NCBI GenBank assembly: GCA_036345935.2
Contig: JADWOT020001867.1
Coordinates: forward strand, 1 to 64,000
DNA length: 64,000 bases
Source: Taenia hydatigena
Lineage: Eukaryota; Platyhelminthes; Cestoda; Cyclophyllidea; Taeniidae
Reading direction: 5' to 3'
Below, piece by piece: positions 45,397-55,429 of the stretch. Numbering within the stretch: position 1 is the stretch's first letter; each line of letters starts with the position of its first letter. Position numbers and translations under genes: made by a program. Below the pieces are notes generated by a model that was given only the letters and a program-made list of their open reading frames with translations, was not told the origin of the DNA and did not search any database.

Positions 45397-46935
45397 AGTC
45401 GGCTACCTCGCCGGATGAGCCGAAGACGTGCGAATGGGTCATTTTACGCGCACCAGCACAGCACATGATGAATGTGAGTATCTCATCTCTTGCACTGCGA
45501 TTCTAAAAATGTGTTTACTTATCGTCTGAATAATAATTCGTCTGGCCTAAAAGACTAGTAAAAATATAAGATCAACTTCCCACATCTCTGTCTTCTGCAC
45601 TCCACTTGCTACTTGACGATCAGATAAGGCTGGCCAGACCAGTGCGATGTACGGTTACTACTTAATCCATCTTCCTTGGTTCTTTCAAAAACGCAAATCT
45701 ACCAACATCGGAGCAATTACGGTGATTGTAGGCATTGTACCAACCAGAGCACCAAGACTTGTTTAACACCTTTTTAGTCAGTCCTATCAAGGATTTGTAT
45801 CTCCAACTTTCCCGTTTAATGTTGCAGAAATTGTAGCTTCCTTCAATGTTTGCTTCTTTTTTGTCGATACAACGACCACAGCTGCCATTGCAGTGTATCC
45901 ACTCAAGTGATATGCTACTCCCAGCTTGCATTTATCCTTGCCATCTCACCGTAAGAAAATGCGAGTTGGGTCGTACCACAGCAACTTTCAACTGCGTAAA
46001 TATCTTTGACTGGCGGAATTTGAATAGTAGGTTTCAACGATTTTAGCATCCTTACGAACCAGAACTCCACAGACATCGTGAGCCGCTCTATCGTTTCTAT
46101 TTCTATAGTCTCTCCCCTGAGATATTCTACTTAGAAGCTCAGGAGTAATCCAACCTCATGTTAACTAATCAGCGGCCTGAGAGGTTAAGCAGTGGAAGAT
46201 TTAACTGTGATCCTCTCATCAGGCGGTTATAAGCGATTCTCTCTGCTTAAAACCACTGCGATACTGGGATTATGCTGCGTCGATCTGGATTAGTACACAT
46301 AGGGGTGTTAGAAGTGGAAGGCTCGGGGTCGCTGACTCAGCTAATGGAGTTTTTTAGTCCAAACAGAATTTGTGCTGTGTTCGAACATGTGTGCATAATC
46401 CACCCCTTCAATCTCCCTCTCCCTTCCCGCTTCAAACCGACCAAACCTTGATATATTCCAATTCGCCGGAGGAGCAATGTGAAACACGTAAGCAGCTCTT
46501 CAGTTTCTCCATCTACTTCAATTTTTCCAACCTATCATGCTTTGGGATAGAGTATACAGAACCGGGATTAGCAATAATGGATACTTTGGTTTACTTAGGC
46601 TCCGCCAAAAGTGCGTTTCCAACCTTGATACGGAATCTTAAATTAGACTGCCTACAACTCGAAATATAAAATAAGGAAACGCAACCAAGCATGTTTAGTG
46701 CATTTTTCTTAAAATATTTGGGACTATTTGGACGAAAATCACTCGATCGAAGCAAGGAATTGCCAAGCATAATGCATGCAGACTTTCTTTATAAGGAAAA
46801 TAGGAGGGAAGCACTGAGTAACATGGAATCGTGATGTGCAAATAATCAAGCAATTAAGATTCCACGTTGCACGAAGTGACAGAAGTGCGCATATCGCATA
46901 TCAGCAAGTTGCAATGCAACGATGTAGTTACCTAC

Positions 46936-47072
46936 TCTCCTAGAACATGACAACCAAGCAAAATTGCCTTGAACTTCCAAACATTTTGCGATCTGAGGTG
47001 CAGGGATGTTATGCATGTCTGATCTATCCACATCCTTTTCTCTCGGCTGCCATGACAGCTTTGTTTCCACGT
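46936..47072 (-). CDS. Candidate internal exon
   Basis: An exon of 137 nt between an acceptor (ccaaggcaacag) and a donor (AGA|gtaggt) reads ETKLSWQPREKDVDRSDMHN then IPAPQIAKCLEVQGNFAWLS. Composition is convincing. It lies only 32 bp from a plus-strand candidate exon and points away from it. The product is unrecognised. Confidence 0.3.
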
Positions 47073-47104
47073 CTGTTGCCTTGGACTAAGTAGGCCACTT
47101 ACAG

Positions 47105-47268
47105 TGTGATGTGCGACAGTGGCTCAGATGTGCAACGCATCCACCCGACAGTGCGCCTACAATCGCAACCCAACTACTATTTCTCTCCATTTTTGGGACC
47201 AACCAAACAACAACAGCTCGTAGACTTGGTACAAGCCACATCGATGCGCACCATACAAAACTCGGAAG
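47105..47268 (+). CDS. Candidate internal exon
   Basis: A 164-nt interval sits between cttacag and a consensus donor (GGAAG|gtaagg). One frame reads DSGSDVQRIHPTVRLQSQPN then YYFSPFLGPTKQQQLVDLVQ; a second frame is also open, so the reading is not certain. The splice signals are good on this strand. Confidence 0.3.
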
Positions 47269-47339
47269 GTAAGGGCCAATATACGGCGACGCTTGTCCAC
47301 CCACTTCAAGCCTCTTAACTCCAGTTGCAGCGCCCAAAT

Positions 47340-49020
47340 CCTCTTTTGAGGTTTTCTTGCCTTATGCAGTATGTTTTAATAAGGTACCCAGTCGTCGCCA
47401 ACCACTTTGCATTGCCTACGCAAATCCTTTCTAATTTGTTCACTTATTACCACCATTCTTCTCGTTTTCTGCAGCAAAGTGTCTCATTTACTAACTAGCT
47501 TTTCAGCAGCATCTCCCTTCAGTAATACGTCTGCTATTATGCCAATGATAGTGCCACCGCACCGCGCGTGAGTCTTTGGACTAACTACTGAGCAGAATAC
47601 TTAATGATATAGATGCTTACTGCATTCCCTTTCTGTTGGTTTTTAATATTTTGCCGCTGCCTGGTGAGCGGGCAGGCTTAGAATTGCCTAACTACAGATA
47701 AATCTGGGGTGTAGCCTCGCCTGGACGTTTAATCGTCCTCTTAACACATAGGAGACGGAGGTATCTGTCAAGAAAAATGCAAAATTCGCAGCAGTTTCTT
47801 TCCTTCCGCATCTCTGCAAGCACTCCTGGTGTGATGAGATTTAATGTTCATGATACCTTTGTCATATTTGACGATATGGTTGGTGGAGCAGGAATCTCTG
47901 CCTAAAGGGAATCAAATCGCTTCTGCAGAACTCGGTTTGATTTTTCTTTTCGCCTCTCACCTACAGTGCACATTTAAAGAATATAAGTATCACAGCATCT
48001 GCAGAACAGTGGTCTTTCTCCATAACATCAAATTTTAACAACAGGTAGTAGAAAAATGGGAGAATAACTGAAGCACATTAATTACTTGCTGCAGCCGTTA
48101 ATGCCACATCTTGCGTTGGGAAGAATATTTTTCTTATTATTCCGCCATCAGCACACAGCGCGGACCACTGAAATCAAAGGGTCTGCTCAGTTGAGAGTAC
48201 ACTCAAATCGAGCTTCATTTTGAGCAGCATATGCAACAGGGCATTTAGTTATATTATTTTAAATCTTGCTACACCTTAACCGAGTTATTACGTCCGCAGA
48301 ACTGACTTCCTCATAATTCGTGCCTAAAGTGAGCGGATAGACTTATGTGCTTTAGGTCGAAGGTACTCCTCTGAAATGTCTTAGATTCTTAACAGAATCT
48401 CCGCTGTTGACAATGTCAATTTAAATAATTACTCGATGAGGTATCAAGAAAAACAGGAAGAGAATACGTATTAATTCACAGAATGTACAGCCTACGCAAC
48501 AATTGGTCGTTTCTGGAAGCTGGCCGACCGAAAGAACGCGGTGATGTAGCGCCTAAAACTAGCTTGGCATAGATTACCTTTGCTTGGCCTTTTGCGTAAA
48601 TGATTTCTAAATATGCCACCATTTATTTTACATACCATGCTTACCTTGCGAAAATTGAATTGGGCTGGATTAGTCTCAAATAAAAGTGCAAAAATCAAAG
48701 CATTAAAGCGGTGCAAACCTTTTAATTTTACTTACCCACACACAGTCACAATGAAAAACACCTAATGCTTGGATTTTATTAAATCATGCACTATTTTCTC
48801 TAGTGAAATTGTTTTTCTGAGGTATTTACTACATTTGTGTCCAAAAGGATGGGACCACACCCAGGACCGGAACCCTCCTCACATGCTGTCTGCATGAACC
48901 ATCAGCATTTGGTCTAACAGCAGGTTTTGAAGCGCGGCAGATTCCATCATCATCTACTTTTGGAATGCACGCATAAGCATCGAAATAATGCGGCACCTCC
49001 TTGGTGGGATCTTTGTAGCA
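47340..49020. other. No supported gene
   Basis: Short frames only. A minus-strand AATAAA near 48.77 kb could serve the minus-strand gene whose stop is at 49021. Confidence 0.35.
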
Positions 49021-49551
49021 TTAAAGGCTGATCTCATTTGCTGGAAGTGATAAGCCATTATCACTTAGTCTTGATTGCTCATACTCGAGACTATGGGACA
49101 TTCTCTCTTCTGGCATACCTATTTGAGCATCCGAAAAATCAAGCACGCATGTGTCGAGGTCACTAAGCTCGTTTCTAATATGTGCCGTCGCATTATAAGG
49201 AATGCTTTCTTGACTTTGAGTAGCGAAATCGTTAAATGCACACGATGTTCTAGAACTTGTTGCACTTCTTAATTTTATCATCGCAGCACCCCTCACTCAA
49301 TCCATTGGCAGGCAATGATCACTGTAGTGCCAACGAGATTAGTCCGTGACGTGCAAATTGCTTGCCGTCATTAATGCTATTTGATGGCTATCCTTGCTGT
49401 AGATTGAATCCTTTTGTTGTCATTGTCGTCTGGTTAATTTGGCTACTTGGACAAGACTACCTTACCATTACTACGAGCGATGTCCGGAAAGACTACTGGA
49501 TGCCCAGCATTTTCAATCAGACAGCGTCTCAAGTCCCGCTGCGCTTGTAAG
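49021..49551 (-). CDS. Two candidate exons of a minus-strand gene, 3' end
   Basis: Exon 49466-49551 is bounded by a strong acceptor (agttttgtttcag) and donor (ATG|gtaagg) and reads RDLRRCLIENAGHPVVFPDI. The downstream segment, 49298-49021, reads ATQSQESIPYNATAHIRNEL then SDLDTCVLDFSDAQIGMPEE to a stop, an acidic, polar tail. A weak acceptor (ggattgag) at its start would keep phase. The gene is unrecognised. The 5' exons lie upstream and were not found. Confidence 0.35.
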
Positions 49552-49775
49552 CTGAAACAAAACTTTTGCAGAACGCTGCATAATGTTACAATGAAAAAGG
49601 TGGATAAGATGATAAATTGGTGACATCGGCTGCACACCACTCTTTATTATAGAGGAGGGAGAACATCGGTGCAAACGATCCTCAGACTAGGCACCTAATC
49701 GTGGGTGGCCATCTGAACAAACCTGCATTCAAAGGCACTCTCTACTAGTAGTATATTGTGCCAAACACTAATTTA

Positions 49776-50193
49776 ATGAGGTTGGGTCAAATTAAGATGT
49801 GCATAGGCCACGATGGGGTGACTACTGTGTCCATAAGCGCAACGACATTAAAAAATATTTGCAGCACAGGGCATACACTTTCTCTTTTGACCTTTATTTC
49901 ATCATTTCAGCACAAGGATCGCACCTGCGTTGCAACTCTGGATGCACTTCTTAAGTCTGTTCCATCCATCTGGTGTTCGACTAATAAGGAAGGCCATATT
50001 CTACACCCCCACCATAATCCTTATCGCTTGCAACGAAACAACGAAACAGTGAGTGCTATTACAGCAGGAGGCAAAATAGTGCACGCCCGAAGTCATGGCT
50101 TGGTACTAACATTGAATTGCTAAGCAGCCGAAGCTTTGTGGACAAAATCAAAATGGGCTATGCTGCAAAGTCAGCCTTAGATCTAGGCTATAG
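49776..50193 (+). CDS. Small three-exon gene, unrecognised
   Basis: Exons 49776-49817, 49911-50048 and 50128-50193 join in phase 0 throughout. The middle exon has an excellent acceptor (tttcatcatttcag) and donor (ACA|gtgagt) and reads HKDRTCVATLDALLKSVPSI then WCSTNKEGHILHPHHNPYRL. The last exon reads PKLCGQNQNGLCCKVSLRSR and stops. The predicted product is about 81 residues, Cys- and His-containing. The proposed ATG has a poor context, so the real start may be upstream. A second frame in the middle exon is also open. Confidence 0.35.
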
Positions 50194-50357
50194 CCACTAA
50201 ATGTAGAGCTTTTCTAAGATTTTAGAAGCTCTGTAGATGCCTCTGATGACTTTGCGCCTGCCGCGCTGGTAGATATCCACCGCTTACCCAAGTTCGCTAT
50301 TTTCCCGATATCCAGAATAACAGTTATAAATAGCAATTACAAACCCATTGTATCTAA

Positions 50358-50722
50358 ATGCAACTTAATTTTAGAACCAATAAGCAGCATCAAATCGCAA
50401 TGGGGTTTCGGTCTATTATAATGTCGAAGTTTACGGAGGTTGCCATCATCAGAACGAGTTATTTTTATTTAGTATTTCCTTCTTGGACATCATTTTACGC
50501 GGAATCCGGACCTCTTCTAAGTTTAGACAAGCCTTCAGAGCTTATCCATGGTGGACTTTTCATGCGCGCTCATGTCTTTTCTACCATTATACCCATCAAA
50601 AAGTTTATCTTAGAAGTGGATTGCTTGTTTAGGACTGCCAAATTCACGAAGCAGTCATTAAGCTCCAACATTTATTTGTGGTCGGCACTGAACAGCCAAG
50701 GCGCGAGTAAACTACTGTTCTA
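50358..50722 (+). CDS. Unrecognised 121-residue open frame
   Basis: An ATG-started frame contains FTEVAIIRTSYFYLVFPSWT and HGGLFMRAHVFSTIIPIKKF, both hydrophobic. There is no signal peptide at the start and no splice support. It is followed immediately by a decayed frame (50723-51300) in a different phase. Confidence 0.2.
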
Positions 50723-51300
50723 GTACTCTTTAAGGAGGAGCAAAGTTGTGCACGCTCTACCTGCTTCCAGGATGCTGTTGGTGACAGCAAAAGCAAAACT
50801 AAAGACAACAGATGTCTCTTCAATGTAAGCTGATCCGATCGTGAAGATGGTGCCAAGTATTTTGTAAGGCCATCTGATGACGCCAAAAAGCTTAAACTGG
50901 ATACAGAGAGTTGGGTGTCTTACGATGTGGCGGGCTTGGGCCGTAAATTAGACTTAGCGCAAGAGAGACGAATTTGGCTATTCAAACGAACATCCAAAAC
51001 CATAAAATATACGGTCATTTTCACCCGGGTCATGTGTTGCTTATCAACCTAGAAATGGACCCTACCCTTAAATGAGGGACTGTGGAACTCGGTACGGAGA
51101 ATTAAATGGGATGAAAGCAGTGGTCAACCAGGACTGAGATCCATGTCAAGAATGAGTGTCTCATCAGATGCGGTGGTTCATTAGGTTTGCGCCCCCACAG
51201 GGTATGGCACATTGCATTTTACTCTAGCACAAATGAGCAACCATGTTGTTGTACTTGTAGCCAACCTCTCAGTATGGCTTACGGGCAGGCGCCTTTTCTC
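50723..51300 (+). pseudogene. Decayed coding stretch next to the assembly gap
   Basis: One frame crosses about 190 codons with only a few stops, well below the roughly dozen expected by chance. It reads CFQDAVGDSKSKTKDNRCLF, then EDGAKYFVRPSDDAKKLKLD and TESWVSYDVAGLGRKLDLAQ between stops. The gene has been inactivated by point mutation, and its continuation may lie in the gap that begins at 51533. The family is not recognised. Confidence 0.3.
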
Positions 51301-51532
51301 GCTCATCGGTCTTTGCGTCTGCCCAGGCACTTCCTTACTTTAGCTCCGCAGGGTTGAAATTCATTCCTTGTCTCACTGCTTCTCCTTTTCTCTCTTCTAC
51401 TCTCCCCTTCGTATGACATTAAGTTAAAAGCACTTTTTAGTGTATTTTGTACGGGATGCTTTTGTAGAATTTCAATATTGCCACAACTCGCATTTCGTAA
51501 CAGCTGCTGTTCGATTCCATATTTTGAAGAGA

Positions 51533-52364
51533 NNNNNNNNNNNNNNNNNNNNNNNNNNNNNNNNNNNNNNNNNNNNNNNNNNNNNNNNNNNNNNNNNNNN
51601 NNNNNNNNNNNNNNNNNNNNNNNNNNNNNNNNNNNNNNNNNNNNNNNNNNNNNNNNNNNNNNNNNNNNNNNNNNNNNNNNNNNNNNNNNNNNNNNNNNNN
51701 NNNNNNNNNNNNNNNNNNNNNNNNNNNNNNNNNNNNNNNNNNNNNNNNNNNNNNNNNNNNNNNNNNNNNNNNNNNNNNNNNNNNNNNNNNNNNNNNNNNN
51801 NNNNNNNNNNNNNNNNNNNNNNNNNNNNNNNNNNNNNNNNNNNNNNNNNNNNNNNNNNNNNNNNNNNNNNNNNNNNNNNNNNNNNNNNNNNNNNNNNNNN
51901 NNNNNNNNNNNNNNNNNNNNNNNNNNNNNNNNNNNNNNNNNNNNNNNNNNNNNNNNNNNNNNNNNNNNNNNNNNNNNNNNNNNNNNNNNNNNNNNNNNNN
52001 NNNNNNNNNNNNNNNNNNNNNNNNNNNNNNNNNNNNNNNNNNNNNNNNNNNNNNNNNNNNNNNNNNNNNNNNNNNNNNNNNNNNNNNNNNNNNNNNNNNN
52101 NNNNNNNNNNNNNNNNNNNNNNNNNNNNNNNNNNNNNNNNNNNNNNNNNNNNNNNNNNNNNNNNNNNNNNNNNNNNNNNNNNNNNNNNNNNNNNNNNNNN
52201 NNNNNNNNNNNNNNNNNNNNNNNNNNNNNNNNNNNNNNNNNNNNNNNNNNNNNNNNNNNNNNNNNNNNNNNNNNNNNNNNNNNNNNNNNNNNNNNNNNNN
52301 NNNNNNNNNNNNNNNNNNNNNNNNNNNNNNNNNNNNNNNNNNNNNNNNNNNNNNNNNNNNNNNN
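51533..52364. other. Assembly gap (run of N)
   Basis: The gap covers 832 undetermined bases. Any frame running through it is an artefact. Confidence 0.99.
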
Positions 52365-54248
52365 CGATGTCAATTGTAAGAGTGCCGCTTCAGGAATGTC
52401 TCATCACAGAAAACCTATTTCTAATTTGGAAAAGCCGCACAAATGGGGAAAGACGTGGCAGTGCCAAATAGTTGTGCACTCAATGATCACAATTAGCAAG
52501 GCTTTAGAGAATGAATAAGTTGCCTTTTTATCATTTTCAGTATGTTCTTTGTGAAACTACCAAAAGCACCTATTTTCACAATCAACTTTTCGCGACCGTT
52601 AATTAGTTTGCCGTTTGTCACTGGTTTCACCAGTCCTGCATCTACATGATCGGCCAGGTTAACCATGCAGCCAATAAAATAATGCCATCGATGTCATCGC
52701 GAATTTTTAACATTTGATTGTAGTCAATGAATTCAGAACTGGAATCTCCTGTCATTTCCTGTACATTCGCCCTTTGTCATTGATAAGTTGCTATTAATTC
52801 TGGTGTTGGGTACGCGCGTTTGGGATGAGTGGTCAATGGGTGGAGAGTGTTGGAGATTGGATTAGATAGTTTCCTCCACCATAGTGTTAAATTGATCTTT
52901 ACCTCACGGTGATCACTACTACACTCATGGTCCACCTGCAAAGCTCTATCGCCTGATTGGGAGGGTTTGGTGAGGAGTACGACACATGAGAGCGTCCAAG
53001 AATTAGCCGCGGATAGTAGAACTTATTGAGAAGAACTAAGAGAGAAAGCGTTCTGGGTTTGTGGACACTTTCACGTCATCTACTTATACCTTAGCCATTG
53101 AATTATTCGGATTGGTGAGAGTCTTACTTGCAAAACATGGTGCAGAGCGATCTCGGAAAACTAAATTAAACAATCGCTACGGCCTCCAACAAACATCACA
53201 AAACAAGTAATAAACCTCGAAACAACTCAAAGCAATACCCATCCTAATATGCATGAAAGTAATGCATCTTTGTTAAAATTTAATATTTATCTCCAAGTGT
53301 GAAACCATGGAAATTTAAGTGTTCCATTTTACACGAGGTCGTTATTATGCTTACATTCCTTGAAGAAACAGTTCTCGAGCTAAAGTGCAAAGCATACAAA
53401 TGCAAAATACCACTCTTTTGAATGCAAACTACGGTCTCTCTTGATGCGCTTAATTTACACTGTAGAAGTTTTGCTATGGGTCTCTACACGACCGCAAATA
53501 ACTTTTCTTTAATTCCTAAAATTATCAGTCGCTTTTTAATTACAAAACATTGAAGAGCTGTTAACAAATTATACCATAAAGTCATCATCTTCTTGTTTGG
53601 TCTATCATCTACTGATTAGTTTTATTGCCCACAGGCTGCTTCCACGACTTCCCATTTACTGCCTATGTTAAATCTTTATTAGGGTAGATACATCGCTCAG
53701 GTCAATAAGTGGCACGATTCGTTGCTGAAAGGAATGCAACGTCAGTCTGAAAGAGAGTTACTCTCAGTAAGGTAAACTGCATATGCGAAGCATTCCTCAC
53801 CAGATCAAGATATTGTCACTTCTACTGGAATCGCTCTCTATCGATTTCAACAGTACCCATCTAAAAATTGTCTTGATGGGAGGTTGCAGAACATACGAGA
53901 AAAGAGATACGGGCCCATTTAATGACACGATACACGATACATGATTTTCAATGCATGGGTATAGGCGATCGCATAAATTTGCATGGAGTCAGTCGGATGT
54001 GTTGGCACCTGACAAACGCGTGAGCCTTACTGGTTCACAATTATTAGGAAGGGCTTATCAGTGATGCCTAATAATCTTAATTGGTAGGTTTAGGGACGTT
54101 TTGGGTGCTCGATCTTGGTGCATTAGTTCCTGAAATGCACAGATAATTTCCTTCATGCAAAGTAAAAAATACATCATTTTGAATGAGACAAATTCAGGTC
54201 TCACGAGTGAGATCAGCCTACAAGATCGACGCTTGAAGGTCGCAACTG
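52365..54248. other. No gene; promoter-side region of the zinc-finger gene
   Basis: No supported exon. The last 60 bp before 54249 share cgcttgaaggtcgcaa with the region before the related start at 59.34 kb, so the duplicated unit includes upstream sequence. Confidence 0.45.
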
Positions 54249-55231
54249 ATGTCAGGTCACCAAAATTCAAAAGAAATGAGCCAAGATCAGGACGCGAAGA
54301 AGACAGAAGGTAAGGCAATGGAAATTGCAGCCGTGTCTGGCGAGGGAATATTAGCGGTTTGTATAGAGGCCTTTCGTCATTTTAAAGGCGCAGAGGAACT
54401 GCCAAAGCAGGAAAACGTGACCCCAGATGCCCCGAGCGAAAGTTCTAAAGAGGAGATGGACGACGAGAGGAGGCTAATCCAGGCACTCATGACCAACCCA
54501 GAAGACGAGAGTAATTTCCTTGAGAAGATAAAAGTAAATGCGTGTTTTTTCACTTATCGCACGTTCCTCAACATTGTTGGATGTTTTCTTACCTACACAA
54601 TTACGTATTTATATTAGAAGATGATCAAGAACAATGACCCGCGACTAACTTATAGCTTCGATGGGAATGTCGTTGACGATTTCCTAATACCTGGTCGAGC
54701 GACGCGGTTAGGATGCCTCATGGATTTGTTCTGTACGCAGCTGTTGCATAAAGCTATGTAAATTTGATGCCCATTTTAAGGAACTGTATGTGCCAGTGCA
54801 CCATTCTATTCGTCTGAGATTACTTGCTTGCTTTGTTTTGTTGTGGAAGGTGAAAAGAAGACCGATAGCAAATACAAATGTACTGAGTGTGGTGAAGAGC
54901 ATGACGACTTGGACGGAATGCACCAACACCTTCTGTGCCGCAGTAATTGCAAGTTCTACTACTGTGTGCAATGCTTCGAGGGTTGCGAAACGCTTACGGA
55001 AATGGTGCGCCACAGAAAGACACACGGTGGTAAGGTTTGATTTCAGTCAGTTTTTTTCTGCTCTACCACTACTGCTAATTAATAATGCATTATACATCCC
55101 TTTTTACATAAGATGTATTTGAGCTGCCAGAATCGATTCGGGGATTTTTGAGAAAACTAAGAGGTCCAGAGGGCTTGGAGCCTCCTCAATCTTCTATGTC
55201 TGAAGAGCCGGAGGGGTGTCCTCTTGAATAA
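54249..55231 (+). CDS. C2H2 zinc-finger protein gene
   Basis: Exon 1, 54249-54533, starts with ATG, encodes an acidic, polar N-terminus (MSGHQNSKEMSQDQDAKKTE) and ends AAA|gtaaat. Exon 2 starts near 54618 (KMIKNNDPRLTYSFDGNVVD); its donor is uncertain. The finger exon, about 54848-55028, holds a C-x2-C-x10-HxH unit (CTECGEEHDDLDGMHQH) and a canonical C-x2-C-x12-H-x3-H finger (CVQCF...VRHRKTH), ending G|gtaagg. The last exon, 55113-55231, reads FELPESIRGFLRKLRGPEGL to TAA. C2H2 fingers usually bind nucleic acid, so a nuclear role is inferred. Decayed relatives lie at 21.9 and 59.1-59.3 kb. Confidence 0.65.
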
Positions 55232-55429
55232 AGGCGCAGAATAGAGCACCGCTGCACTGTTTGCGGATCCACTTTTGATCGGTTGGATGTATTGCTATCA
55301 CACACAGACCAACAGCACCCAACTGAACGGAACATCATTGACCGGCTGCGTGTTCGCCTCATGCGCACTGCACTCAGGCCCTATGCAGATGGAGAGAAAG
55401 AGAAGGATGTCTCAGATCCTACCAGATAA
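55232..55429 (+). other. In-frame second C2H2 finger beyond a TAA
   Basis: Directly after the TAA at 55229-55231 the same frame continues 65 codons: RRRIEHRCTVCGSTFDRLDV then LLSHTDQQHPTERNIIDRLR, a perfect C-x2-C-x12-H-x4-H finger with a basic tail, to a second TAA at 55427-55429. The first TAA lies inside AATAAA (55228-55233). Possible explanations are a nonsense mutation, a sequencing error, readthrough, or a short isoform ending at that poly(A) signal. Confidence 0.6.

Noticed and set aside
51303..52518. Three apparent frames of more than 340 residues
   Set aside because: They consist almost entirely of the N gap and are artefacts.
55222..55254. A roughly 29-nt mini-intron removing the TAA before the second zinc finger
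   Set aside because: GT and AG exist (gtgtcc to aatag), but removing them shifts the frame and destroys the finger, and the length is implausibly short.
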